From positions 1,364,001-1,428,000 of the forward strand of contig VWND01000076.1 of NCBI GenBank assembly GCA_009599575.1: a stretch of DNA of 64,000 nt, given 5' to 3'. Below, in pieces: positions 23,113 through 35,132 of this stretch. Position 1 is the first letter of the stretch, and each line of letters starts with the position of its first letter. The translations under genes and the position numbers were made by a program. A model generated the notes under the pieces. That model ran no database searches, was not told the DNA's origin, and worked only from the letters and a program-made list of their open reading frames with translations. Source of the stretch: Blumeriella jaapii. Lineage: Eukaryota; Ascomycota; Leotiomycetes; Helotiales; Drepanopezizaceae.

Positions 23113-24837
23113 TTTCTTGGGAATGGAGACCTGGTCAGGATCGCGGGCAAGCGAAGATAATGATAGATCTGAAGGAGTGTAAATACATTATCAAATCTTG
23201 ACAGATGGCTTAACGACGAGTTTTTCGAGACGCAAGTCGGAGTCTGAAGTTCTGTACCGCCATTGGATGAAGAGGTCGTCTAGAAATAAAGATATAGTTG
23301 TGATGCGCGCCTATTTGCCGCTGTTAGTGCCTTGGCGCACATGAGATATAAATTTTCCTAACGGCAGCTCGCATGTGCATCAGGCTCGGGATCGTTCAAA
23401 TTGTTGCGAAGGGATCACCGTCCGATGTAACGTTCAGCTCATAGTATAAGAAACATTCCAACCATAATTTTTGTAGCCTTGGAAAACCGTTTTTTTGTGT
23501 CTGTCTGTCAGTCTGTCACTTCTACATCTTCGTTTGAGACGATCATGCTGCCTGTTGCTGTTGAATCGCCTCTTATCTGATTGAAAGATTGCTTCGAAAT
23601 AGTATGCGTTCTTTGTTGTCACGACTTTTGGCTTCACATCTTATATATTTGCACTCGCGAGACTTGAAATTCGGCCAAAACGGCTGGGAGATTGAAAAGA
23701 TCTCTTTGGTATGATTGTAGACACAGCACAAGCTCCCCCGCTCCACGTTCGTTTGAAAGCTACTTTTGTGCGGTAATGCAAAAAAACTTTTTAATGATAA
23801 GTTCTAACTATCTAATCCTGGTCCTATCGTAACATTTCCGAGTGTATCTATCCTCCTGCAGACCCGGTAATTGAAATACACTGCTTGTAACAGTGATTGT
23901 TACGTTCAAGTCACCAGCGCTGATGACATGTATCCAGGTGAAATCACTCCATACCCTCACTTCGCGACTGTACGCAGAATCCTGTGGTGTCGCATGTTGC
24001 TCCCACCCCGAAGGATCTCCCAGCAGCTTGTTCTCGAAGATATCTGGATGGCTGTTCGCAGATACAGTAAGTGAGCCATTGGCTCCTCCAGCAGAACTCC
24101 AAGTCACGGTCGGAGACGACACGGGACAGGTGCCTTTTGCCACGATAATATGTGCACTTGGGTAGCCGGGCGGTGAGCCTTTTCAAGGACTTTCAATTCG
24201 ATGATAGTCCCCGACAAGACGTAAATCGAATATACCCTAGCCTACGCCATGGGCGAATGTAAGATCGTGCAAAGCAGAGGATGTGGCTATAATGACATCC
24301 AGCTCGGCTGAGAAATTCGAAGCTGCTTTGCAAACAAAAATACCTATTGTTAAATGGCTAGGAATCGACGGCTAGATGACAAAAGCTCGTCGTACCAGAG
24401 TCGACGTATAGGAAAAGAATAGGTTTGCTTCTAGCCCACTTGGTTTAGTATCATCGAGAGGGATGTTGATTGTTCATGCCATTGAAGATGATAAGACGAC
24501 CTGAGGACAAGAGAGAGGAGCAACACTACAACAATGCTGATAACTAAACTTCTAGGATCAAGTGTCTCGGCATTTCGAAGGAAGAGGAAATGACTAATGA
24601 CATTACTGACAGCCAGATTGATGCCGATGAGGATGAAACATGATGGCCGGAATTTGCTCGTTGAAAAGAGAAAGCCTTTGCTCCGAATGGTGCACGTGGA
24701 ACCAAGACGACAAAAAACTATACATTGATTTTGGACACTGGCTTTGGCACAGAGGAGTGTAAACAGATAGAGGAAAAAATGGGTATCGGTCAAGAGTCTC
24801 TTCCCTGTTCACAAATCACCAAACAAGCACTTCAAAA
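23113..24837. other. Long intergenic region, one possible gene fragment
   Basis: 1.7 kb upstream of the GT31-like gene and downstream of the FAR-17a gene. Only the segment at 23808-24175 (separate entry) has coding character. The part at 23400-23800 is AT-rich. Confidence 0.4.
23808..24175 (-). pseudogene. Possible isolated exon of an unrecognised secreted/membrane protein
   Basis: On the minus strand a splice-like AAAAG precedes a frame reading GSPPGYPSAHIIVAKGTCPV and then about 90 residues with two N-glycosylation sequons (NGSLT, NVTIT) and regular beta-like spacing, to a stop at 23808. An in-frame TGA lies immediately upstream, and no initiating exon was found within 600 nt. It could be the last exon of a gene whose start was missed, or a relic. 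No family is recognised. Confidence 0.3.
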
Positions 24838-25617
24838 TCATTCCTCCTTGACGCCCTTTGGCGCTTGTGATCTGTCTGCCGGCTGTCGCCCATTGACCAG
24901 TGTGCACAGCTTTTGCAGCATAATGGTGCTAGCAGTCATCAAAAGTGCTGCCACTGCGAACAGGATAATCCTGGAACCAGTGCTGAGCTCCGCGAAGAGA
25001 GGATACGGGTAACTACCACTCAGTCAACAAATGTATCCCAGACATTGAAATGGCATGACGTACAATCCATTTTGTTTGTAGCATTGCTCGACCCAGCTCC
25101 AATATGCAACCGCGATGCCAGAACTCAGAGCCATCGCGCTCGAGGTTTTGAAAGTCCACGGAGGTGAGAAGAACACCAAGTCGGTGGCCAAAAGCATAGC
25201 GGGCATCGCATGGAATCCAATGTCGGCAATTGGAGCGATTTCAATCTCGGGTGGAACAACTAAACTCTTATCGATGGCGCTGATACCCCAATACAGGATA
25301 CTGATCAGCACCTCCAAAGGCGCCGAGCACAGCGAAAGGGTGTTCTTGACGAAGAAAAGGGTCGGAGAGAGTGTGATGTCCGCGAGAAAACCGGCGATAA
25401 AGGTCAAATACGCCACAGTGAGGCCCAGAATGGTCAAGTATTGCCAGTGCCACCCATATGAATCGTTGATGAAGGTTGGAAAGTCCGTAAGATACTTGAA
25501 AGACAGGCTGAAGGAGAGAATGCCAATCAAATGAACGACGGCCGAGATGCCACGGCTGGGTGACGAGAGTCGCTGGAGAGGGTGGCGGGCCGCACGCTGA
25601 CTCGGTTTGGAAGACAT
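24838..25617 (-). CDS. FAR-17a/AIG1-like multi-pass membrane protein
   Basis: Two exons, 25617-25064 and 25012-24838, joined in phase by a 51-nt GT..AG intron, give 242 residues. The start is the ATG at 25617 (MSSKPSQRAARHP). About six TM segments are visible, for example ISAVVHLIGILSFSLSFKYL, WQYLTILGLTVAYLTFIAGF and RIILFAVAALLMTASTIMLQ. The conserved features FGWHWQYLTILGLT-like and IGFHAMPAMLL (a His in a membrane helix) match the FAR-17a/AIG1 family, whose animal members hydrolyse fatty-acid esters of hydroxy fatty acids. The enzyme role in fungi is inference. It shares a 224-nt divergent promoter with the cyclophilin gene. Confidence 0.82.
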
Positions 25618-25841
25618 GCTTGTCGTGCTTTGCAAAGATAGAGATTATATGAGATTTTAACAGAAACCCATAGTTTCGGAAAGGTATCGTCTTTCCCCGC
25701 CGGCAAGCTCGGATTGGCGTTGTTGACGTCGGCGCGCTAATGTAAGTTCTTGCCCAGAAAAACTTCAGCCTTGCAGGCTGTGAACGAAGTCCAAACATCG
25801 CCAAAGGACTTGGGGATTTGGCTTTCCTCGACACAACAACT
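25618..25841. promoter_or_regulatory. Bidirectional promoter, FAR-17a-like gene / CYP15
   Basis: The two start codons are 224 nt apart and diverge, so this interval must carry both core promoters. A GACGTC near its middle (about 25725-25730) is the only palindromic site noticed. Confidence 0.5.
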
Positions 25842-27795
25842 ATGGCAGAAGACCCGATGGACACAAAGTCGAATAAAAGATGTCGCTCGGATGAGGATGG
25901 TATGTTCACTCCATTCCATAATTTCACCCTCTCGCTGACGCTTCGCAGACTCCTCGTCTGAGGACGACATGGGGCCGCAGCTCCCATCCTCAGAGGCTCC
26001 CAAGAAGAAGCGTCGCAAGCTGCCCTACGAAAAGCTCTATATCTCAGCCCTGCCGAAGTCTGCGAAGTACTCGAAGTCGCTCATGCATAAGGAGCAACTG
26101 TCCTTCCTAACAATGACACCCTTGACCGACTTCCTGATCACTAGCTCTGCGGATGGCGTTGTAAAATTTTGGAAGAAGGGCGCCGACAACATTGAGTTCG
26201 TTAAGGAATTTAAAGCGCATACTGGAGAGATCAAGAGTGTGTCAATCAGCGCGGATGGGAGAAGCTTTGCGACAGCGGGAGCGGACAAGACCATCAAAAT
26301 TTTTGATGTTATAACCTTCGACCTGCTGTCCATGCTAAGCGTGGAGTTTACGCCAAAGTGTGTATGCTGGATACACAAGAGAGGTGCCTCATTACCAATC
26401 CTGGCAGTTTCGGACGAAGTGAATCACACTATTCACATGTACGACGGGCGTGGGGAAAACCAAGAACCGATTCACAATCTTGCGGGCTTACATCGAAGCG
26501 TTGTATCGCTCATGGCCTTTAATGATGCTTATGACTGTGTCATTTCCGCGGACGAGAATGGCATGATCGAATACTGGCGACCTGGGACATACGAGAAGCC
26601 GGATAATGTTTTTGAATACAAGAGCTCGACAAACCTCTTCGAGTTCAAAAAAGCCAAGTCTACGCCCACATCTTTGACGATATCTCCAAATGGATCGCAA
26701 TTTGCAACTCTGTCTTTTCCCGATCGTAAGATCCGAGTTTTCGATTTCGCGACTGGTAAGCTCTACAGAACTTATGATGAGTCTTTACAAATCATAGAGG
26801 AGATGCAACAAGCCGGAACTGCCCTGCAAAAGCTTGAGGATGTGGAATTCGGACGCCGCCTAGCGACAGAACGAGAAATCGAAAGCCCTGCGTTAAGGAA
26901 CAAGGCGAATGTGATATTCGACGAAACGGGACATTTCATCATTTACGGGTCTATGCTTGGAACCAAAGTCTTGAATACCTACACGAACCGAGTTGTCAAG
27001 GTTTTCGGAAAGGAAGAGAGTTACAGACCCCTTAGTGTGGCCATATATCAAGGTCAACCGCAAAAGAAAGGCATCACTACGGTCGCCATGGCTGCCTCGA
27101 ACAATCCGCTGTTGCAAGAATCGGAAGTCCGGGATCCAATTCTCTTCACCACGGGAGTCGGCAAAGTCCGATTTTACTTGTACCAACGACGAAAACATAT
27201 CGAAATCCGAACGGGACGTTCAGAATGAAAAGCCAACGAACTTACTTGCTAAGAAGACTGTGGAGGCGAAAGCAGCAGAGACCGGAACCGCAGCGATCAT
27301 ACACACCACGTATGGGGACATTCATGTCCGGCTGTTTCCTGACGCAGCTCCGAAATCGGTGGAAAACTTTGTTGTACACTCGAAGCAAGGATACTACAAC
27401 AACACCATATTCCATAGAGTCATCCGAAAGTTCATGATCCAATGTGGTGATCCTCTAGGCGACGGAACGGGAGGAGAGAGCATATGGGGCAAGGAGTTTG
27501 CAGATGAGTTCAGCACGTTAAAGCACGACAAGCCGTACACCGTCAGCATGGCCAATGCTGGACCAAATACCAATGGAAGCCAATTTTTCATAACCACGGA
27601 AAAGACCGTAAGTTGGACCCAGTAGCTGCGTCGAGTGGAAGTACTAAACGCCTATAGCCTTGGTTGGATAACAAACACACGATCTTCGGACGAGCGATCC
27701 AAGGTCTAGATGTAATCCACAAGATCGAGAACGCCCGGGTCTACAAGGAGAAGCCTGAGGAGGATATTAAGATCCTTAATATCGACATCATGTAA
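25842..27795 (+). CDS. CYP15: WD40-repeat cyclophilin (CYP15/PPWD1 type), with an apparent frameshift
   Basis: A spliceosome-associated peptidyl-prolyl isomerase with an N-terminal WD40 propeller. Exons 25842-25899, 25949-27607 and 27658-27795. The propeller begins at [20 protein letters not shown] and [20 protein letters not shown]; the cyclophilin domain starts near [20 protein letters not shown] and includes [37 protein letters not shown] and [19 protein letters not shown]. Between the domains, at about 27181, the frame KVRFYLY must move (one extra or two missing bases) to read [23 protein letters not shown] sequence; without this the WD40 part ends at 27228. Both sides are well conserved, so a sequence error is likely. 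Expected length is about 618 residues. Confidence 0.87.
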
Positions 27796-28380
27796 AGTGA
27801 AATCGAAAGCAGTTTGATACCCACTTTTAATCTAGTTTCAAAAATTGGTCTCAATCCCAAACGACCGAAGGAAACATTGTCGTTCCGCAGAATGTAGTGA
27901 AGTCATGGCATCTGCCTATGTCGCACTAGGATCATAAGTCAAGGAAGTTGTTGACCAAAACAACAGAAGTCCCCTTTGAAGCCCCAAGAGTAGAATGATC
28001 CTATGTCGTTACATCTTTTTGTCTGTGCCCTCTGGATCAGCTACTGTACCGTCCTTGCAGTACTTATGCTCCGTTCCCGGGCACCAGAATCTGACACTGC
28101 AGGTGATCGGCCAACAGCCGGCAAAATGCCGGCTTATCATCCTTCCGCGATACGATATCAGCATCCCTCTCCCCCCTCTGATTTTCACCCCGCCTCTCCA
28201 ACATCTTCACTCTACCTGACAGAGCTTCGAGCTCGGTGTATCACTCTGTAGATATGCCATCACTCGGCCAAATCAGGGATCCATATACCCGACCGCAGCG
28301 ATCAATGCGCAGCCTCCCATCGTCCTGCGCCGTCTTCAAAAGCCAACTGAATACCGAGACTTGATTCAGCTCGTCACAAG
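27796..28380. other. Upstream region of the Zn2Cys6 gene
   Basis: 585 nt between cyclophilin stop and the regulator start. Nothing recognisable beyond C-rich promoter-like sequence near 28160-28200. Confidence 0.4.
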
Positions 28381-31253
28381 ATGCCTCGCAAGAAGAGACC
28401 TGGTGCTCCGCCCCCGAAGACAAGAAGCCGGAATGGATGCAAGTGAGTTGAATCTCAATTAGGAGTCGGCATACCAAAGCCGGGGAGGATAGTGTTGGGG
28501 AGTTGACTCCGAGACACCCTGCTTGGTGCCAGTGTACGATGCTTGGAGGCCTCTTCGACGGTCGTCTATCCCCCTTTCATCGACTTGAGGCCACTCGCAG
28601 GCGCTTGCAGTGGGTCATCTGTGTTTGACCTCGTCCTCAGTCATCTGGATCCCATTTTCCATCCTCACTAACTTGTGCCCAGTCCGTGCAAGGCCAGGAA
28701 AGTCAAATGCGACGAGAGGAGACCAAATTGCTTGAATTGCGAAAGACAGAATTCCGATTGCAACTATGACAGAATACTGAAGTGGGGGAACGAGCCTGGG
28801 CCGTACAATTCGATTGTACCCAAGGGAAAGTGGCAGCCAGAAGGAGATGCGGTGAATACAGACCTCTCTGCACCGCAGATTGGTTTGGGACATAGCCCAG
28901 TTGATGGATCAGTTTATCAGAACCTATCTTCGCCATTATCAGCAGGAGGGTCGTTGACAGGCCTTAACGGGACACCACGCCCAAGATTTCCGTCGTTCAA
29001 AAGACCAGACAGTTCTAGCAGTCTTTCGAGCACTGGAAATCGACAAACCTTAACCCCATCGTCTTCTAGAGAACCCCACATACCAATTGACCCTGCTCTA
29101 AGCGAAGAAGCCGCTGCCCTCAATTCACCGGTCGTTGGGAACAGTCATCGATACTATCAATCACATGAAAGCTACAGATCATCAGTGCAGGATATGGGAG
29201 TTTACATCTCCAATTCCGGACCGGCCATTCCAAAGCTTCGAGGGCCAGTTGATGAGAACTCTCCTATTTCTAGTGATCACAATCCCAAAAGCCCTGATGT
29301 TGGCACATTTTCCAACCGAAGCACATCATTCCCAATCCTGGACAGCCCTGTTTCCACCCCGCCATTTTTCATCAGCCCAAGGATCGATGTACAAGGCATC
29401 ATGGACCACGAGAAGCCGCTGGAGCGAATGCGCATGCCTTACGAACAGGATGCATCCTCCCCTTTTGATGCATTATTGCCGCCATCAAATGCCAGCACGT
29501 TTTCTCCGTACTACCCGGAATATTCTTCATCTTCTTATCGCAATTCGAAGTCTACTAGTAACCCACTCAGTCCCGCCTCGTATGCTGGTGACGACAGCTA
29601 CAGACCGCATTCTTCGAGATGTACTCATCTTTCGCAGGATTCGCCTGACTTAAGGCGACTATCTGTCAACTCTCTGCTTTCAGGCCCCCCCGGAATGCCT
29701 GCCCCGAGGAGTAATCCTGACGTGAGAGACCGATCGATAGCGCACCAAGATCCCCGGTCAGACTTCATCCACTATGGCATAGATCGAGGATTCAAGGACC
29801 TTGATATTGGAAGTAACGACGATCTGAATGCCATATCTGGGTCATCTCCACTCATATCTGGAGACAACCTTGAGCATAGCCCCGGCAAATCTGGATATGC
29901 AGAATTTGGATTCGGTATGGAAACGAAAAGTTCTGCATTTGCCAGTGCCAGCTATTACGACAAGCCAGTCAGCATACGCATTCCGAAATCTTACGGAGAG
30001 TTGCCCAGCAAATTGAAGGAGAACCCTATGAACATTTTATACTTCCATCATTTTATCAATCACACTGCAGGGTGTCTCGTGCCGCACAATTGCTTATCCA
30101 ACCCTTTCATGAGTATCTTACCAAAGATGGCACTTCAAGATGAAAATCTGCTCAATCTTCTTTTAGCATATTCAGCATTACATAGAGCTCGTCTGCTTCG
30201 TCAACCCGAACCTGAGCTCCGCATTGCGCTCTGGGTTCAGGACATCTTTCCCAACCTTCGCCGAGCTCTTGATGACCCCAATCAGATCATTACCAATGCA
30301 AATTTGGCTACTGCAATCATGTTGGCATCTCTGGAGATTATATCCCCGAAAGCCTTTGGTGTCGAGGTATCCTGGCATAATCATCTGGATACTGCCCGCC
30401 AAATGATCGCCGCGAGAGGGGGACCGCAGAATGTCCAAACTGCATCACGCAGCGATAAAGTTCTCTCGTTTCTGTGGAGCTGGTTCGCATATTTGGACGT
30501 ATTGGGCAGTCTCAGTGGCGTGAAAGCCAACTCGTCAACATTGGTAAGGGATCTTTCGTTATCTCCGAATCTGCTTGAAACCGTGTAGCTTACCCTTCAC
30601 AGTCCTGGACCTTGCATGTCGACACTGAGGACGAAAACGACTATCAGATTGATTGCATTCTCGGCTTCACAAGTAAGTGCGTGCGGCTTCTCGCTCAGGT
30701 CGCAGAACTTTCTCGTATTTGCGATAGCGAAAGAATCGATGCAAATCACAACATCATCGCGGATTGGAAGCCTTCCGAAGCCATGGTCAACCGTGCAGAA
30801 CGACTTGAAAAGGAGCTCACGGAATCGCGAGGCCATCCCTCAAGACCCTGTACTCATATGCAACGTTGCAGCGAAGGTGAGCACGAATGGGACCATGTCG
30901 AAATGAATGCGACGAACGCCGCGTTTCACTGGGCCGGCATGGTCCATCTTTACAGGAGAATTCTCGGCCGAGACTCGACGCACCCTGATGTCCAGACTGC
31001 TGTCAACGAGATCATCGTAGCCCTCTGCACCGTTCGCAAGGGTGGAAGTGCGGAAGCGTGCCTCCTATTCCCGATGTTCACCGCGGGCTGCGACACGCAC
31101 GATGAGCGGAAACGAGCGGAGATTCTGGAGAGGATTCTGGCAATGGAGATGGTCGGAATGACGCAGATCCACAAGGCTCGCGCGCTGATGGAGCGCGTAT
31201 GGCAGACTGGCAAACCGTGGGAGACTTTGGTTGCCGGAGAGTTCTTCGGTTGA
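28381..31253 (+). CDS. Zn2Cys6 transcription factor with Fungal_trans_2-type domain
   Basis: Exons 28381-28442, 28683-30543 and 30603-31253 give 857 residues. The first intron (240 nt) splits the zinc cluster, as is common: MPRKKRPGAPPPKTRSRNGC joins NPCKARKVKCDERRPNC and LNCERQNSDCNY, giving the full six-Cys pattern C-x2-C-x6-C-x5-C-x2-C-x6-C. A Ser/Pro-rich disordered region follows (residues ~60-430). The regulatory domain starts near ENPMNILYFHHFINHTAGCL and continues with LLLAYSALHRARLL, ATAIMLASLEIISPKAFG and AAFHWAGMVHLYRRILGR, the Fungal_trans_2 style. It lies 520 nt upstream of a co-oriented peroxisomal CoA ligase, which is a possible but unproven target. Confidence 0.88.
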
Positions 31254-31636
31254 TGACGATGTGGATGCATTATGAAAGCGTGTACGAAGACGACCCTAGA
31301 AATACTTTGAATGGAGTCCGGGGGGATGGCTGCCGAGATTTTCTCTCACTGGCGCGAGTCGAACGTGAATTGCAACCTATAGAATATAGATCGGTAGAGC
31401 AGTCTCGATACTTCGGTGTTTTGGTCCTCTCGACAACAGCGTGATGGTTCCCCAGATTCAACGAACCTCCGTCGAACCTCGGCATTTCCGTTGGCGCGGG
31501 GAAAAGCCCAAGAAAGCTTCAATGTGCTGTACTGTCCTGTACTGTAACAGCCGCAGAAAGTAACTTTCAACCTCCACAGTCCGCGAGCGCCGTCGTCCTC
31601 CCTTGGCCCGGCCCGAGGCTACGTGAGCGGCCCGCC

Positions 31637-31801
31637 ATGAGTAAAGTCTTCAGCGTCCTCTCGGGCATTCTCCTCTCCAGCATCGTCGCCTACATCCTGC
31701 CGCTCTACGTGGCCTGGGTCCCAAACTTCGACATCTGGGTCTTTCTTCTGCTCATTGGAATCAACCTCACACAATGCCTACCGACTCTCGATACCCGCTG
31801 A
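31637..31801 (+). CDS. Small hydrophobic ORF overlapping the CoA-ligase start
   Basis: The ATG at 31637 opens 54 codons, MSKVFSVLSGILLSSIVAYI then LPLYVAWVPNFDIWVFLLLI, ending TLDTR at the TGA 31799-31801. Two membrane-spanning segments are predicted by eye. It overlaps the ligase ATG (31774) by 28 nt in another frame, so on a shared transcript it would act as an upstream ORF. No homologue was recognised. It may instead be an unspliced exon of a small-protein gene or chance. Confidence 0.35.
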   Translation: MSKVFSVLSGILLSSIVAYILPLYVAWVPNFDIWVFLLLIGINLTQCLPTLDTR

Positions 31802-33532
31802 TCGATGTCCCGAACGTGGACCTGTGGACGTTCTTGTTTGAGAGGCAGGACAGGCCATTCCCGGACGACAAAGGTAGGGTCGTGTGGAGTACAATCGAGG
31901 CAGAGGCTGATGATACTTGCAGTGATATATGTTGATCCCGACACGAATCGATCCTATACTTACGGCCAAGTCCGCAGTACGGCCCTCGACTTCGGGAAGG
32001 GGTTGAGGGCGGTTTGGGAGTGGAAGAAGGGCGACGTGTTAGCACTTTACACTCCCAATTGTATCGATACGCCCGCGTTGCTATGGGGCACACTCTGGGC
32101 TGGCGGTATAGTTTCGCCTGCGAATCCTGGTTATACTTCAGACGAATTGGCTTTTCAATTGAAGGATTCCGGAGCGAAGGCGCTCGCTACGCAGAAAGCA
32201 TTTCTAGAGACGGCGCGGGTAGCCTGTAAGAAGGTCGGCATTGACGAGGATCGCATTATCTTGATCGGGGATGAAAAGAACGAGACGATGAAGTTCAAGC
32301 ACTTCACGGCCATAAGAAACCTTGCCGGGACCAGCAGGTACAGGAAGGCAAAGATTGACCCCAAGAAGGATCTCGCATTCTTGGTCTACAGCTCCGGGAC
32401 CACCGGCCATCCCAAGGGTGTGATGCTGAGCCATTCGAACATCGTGTCGAACACCATGATGTTGACTGTCGCTGAAGCCGGCAATCTGACCTGGAATGGA
32501 GGAGCGAAGAGAGAAGGCGACAAGGTCCTGGCATTCCTTCCATTCTTCCACATCTACGTGAGTACGACCTCTCCAGCTTTCGAATTCGTGCTAAATCCTT
32601 CCAGGGTTTGACCTGTCTCATCCATCAATCAGTCTACTGTGGTCTCCAACTTATCGTCATGTCGAAATTCGACTTTGAGAAATTCTGCAGCCATGTCCAG
32701 AATTACAAGATTACGATGATCTACATCGTTCCGCCGGTCGTTTTGCTCATGGCAAAGTCGCCTATCATCGACAAATACGATATGTCTTCCATCCGTATGA
32801 TGAATTCCGGTGCCGCACCTCTGACGAAAGACTTGGTCGATGCCGTGTACAAACGTCTAAAAATCCCGCTCAAGCAAGCATACGGTTTAAGTGAAACCAG
32901 TCCCGCAACGCACGCCCAGCCCTGGGAAACCTGGGACAAGACCATCGGCAGTGTCGGCACCTTGCTGCCCAACCAGACGGCCAAATACGTGTCCGAGGAC
33001 GAGAAGGAGGTGCCCGCAGGCCAGACCGGAGAGCTGTGGATCAAGGGCCCGAACGTCTTCCTCGGCTACCTGAACAACGAGGAAGGCACGAAAACGCCCT
33101 CACCGCGGACGGCTACTTCAAGACGGGCGATGTCGGGTACCAGGACAAGGAGGGCAACTTCTACATTACCGACCGCATCAAGGAGCTCATCAAGTACAAG
33201 GGCTTCCAGGTGCCGCGGAGCTCGAGGGCTACCTCATCGGACACCCTGACATCGATGACGTGGCCGTCATTGGCGTCGAGGACCACGAGCAGGCCACCGA
33301 GGTCCCGCGGGCGTACGTGGTGCCGAAGAAGAGCGTCGAGGGGAGCAAGGCGAAGGAGAAGGAGATCGTGAGCTGGCTGGCGCAGAAGGTGGCTAGCCAC
33401 AAGCGGCTGAGGGGCGGCGTCAGGTTCGTCGATGAGATTCCGAAGAGTGTCAGTGGGAAGATCTTGAGGCGGGTCTTGAAGACGCAGGCTGCCGAGGAGG
33501 CGAAGAAGGGGGCCAACAAGGCCAAGCTGTAA
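31774..33532 (+). CDS. 4-coumarate-CoA ligase-like AMP-forming enzyme, peroxisomal; two one-base frameshifts
   Basis: Activates a carboxylic acid to its CoA ester through an adenylate. Exons 31774-31873, 31923-32557 and 32605-33532, about 554 residues after correction. Motifs: [20 protein letters not shown] (P-loop), [43 protein letters not shown] (hinge) and SGKILRR with the catalytic Lys near the C-terminus. Two deletions break exon 3: at about 33091 (AAAACG where AAAAACG is expected) and about 33214 (CCGCGG where CCGGCGG is expected), each leaving conserved sequence in the next frame. The C-terminal AKL is a type 1 peroxisomal targeting signal, suggesting a role in side-chain beta-oxidation or specialised acyl activation. 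The true substrate is unknown. Confidence 0.88.
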
Positions 33533-35132
33533 TTTCTGTACTTATCGAGCGTTGTATCGTCAGCCACTAGATGAATCTGAGAGATTCCAATTATTCTTGG
33601 TGCTTGGTCGCTTCTTTTGATTTCGTTTCGATCTATCTGTGCAGAAAATGTTCTTCTAACCTGATCCTTGATTTCGAGGTTCGTGTCGATGTCACGCTTG
33701 AAATAAACATCACGAGGAAGATCGTCCAAGTACAGAAGCAAGAGCAAGCAAGTGAAAGTGGAGATCTCGATCAAGTGGGCGAGGGAATAAGGGAGGGGGG
33801 AATAATAGACTTTCTGAGTAAAACCCCGCTGGTGACGAATCTTACGCTTGAGGTTGTGAAGGGGGACTTTCTCATCGAGGAGGAATAAACAACACATCTC
33901 TGGGGTCCATCTGAGGTCTGTTGTTTCTTTCGTGTTGCTTGCTCGCTAACCCGCTCGCTAAGGTACTGTACAGTACAGTGCTGTACAGTATCTCCCTCCC
34001 GAGTCGACGCGACGCCACAGCCCGTCTGCACCGCAGCTCGGGCACCTTCCTGAATAGCCGCTTGTTCTTGACGGTCAGCAACTCGCCCGTCGCGGGATCC
34101 GTCATGGCCTTGAAGCGCTTCTTCGCAGTAGCGGGTGAAGAGGTCACTCACGAGATTCGTGAAGACGTTCCATGGCGACGACCGCGATCCAGGCGTCCCA
34201 GGGGAAGTCGCCTGGTTAGGCCAAGACAAGTGAGAAGTCACAGCCTTCTGAAGCTTTGTTTTCATCGCGCCCGTGATGCCGGCCGGAGCTTCGATCGCTG
34301 CCACATCCACTCATGGCAGCGATGACGACCAACGCAAGGCTGTATGCTGGCGGCACATTTTCCAAAGATGAGGTGACGCTTTCTGCGTCCGAGGGGAGGG
34401 CGCAGCGATTGGAGTGTTCTCGCTCTTGGAGAAAGGCGTCTCGTCTCGAGAGGCATAACAAACACCTTGTACACCTTCGTGGGCGGGAGTGGAAGTGCTC
34501 ATCATGAATCATCAACGAACGACGTCCGAACCAAAAGACTTGGAAGTACAGTAGATGGACATTGATGAGCTTGAAGAAAGAAATCAAGGATTTCGACCAG
34601 GAAACATTCTGCATTTCCATCGGATTGTATCTCAACCACGGGTCGCTCTCCGTCCATCCCCGCGAGATCGGGGCAGCGAACTCGAGGAGAGGAATGTTTT
34701 GCTGAGCTCTTTTTCCCTGTTTCTGTGACAGCTACCAGGGTTAATGGAGATGGAGCTTATCAGATCAAATCATCTGATCCGTTGTGAACTTCTGAGAACA
34801 ATATGGCGTGGACCGGCAGCCTGAAGGGCTTGGAAGAATCTTGATCTGACAAGGGCTCTTGAGGTTTACAAGCGCCTGGGCGTATGAAGACTCCTTGGTC
34901 CCATAGGTGTATATGTGCTGCCCCAAGACTTGCCCTCGGTACCCTTGTCCTTCGGGGCAGAGGCGCGCGGCGTTTTGATGGACAAGAAGAAAGTGAAAGA
35001 ATAGGAATGGCGACCAGATGAGAAGATCGCGAGAGGGGTTATAATGGTGTTGTTGGTGTGACTGTAAGCTGATATCAACATGCATAGCTGTCTCGTCTAG
35101 TTCCTTGCGATTTTTCCAGCCTGACGCTTTTT
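33533..35132. other. Gene-free region
   Basis: 1.6 kb between the ligase and the GGCT-like gene. GTACTGTACAGTACAGTGCT-like palindromic sequence lies at 33963-33991. A minus-strand stretch at 34040-34320 has slightly coding-like pieces but no consistent frame (see rejected items). Confidence 0.4.

Noticed and set aside
33870..34320. Minus-strand stretch with pieces resembling protein
   Set aside because: The pieces lie in different frames, with stops between them and no consistent introns; not enough to call a gene.
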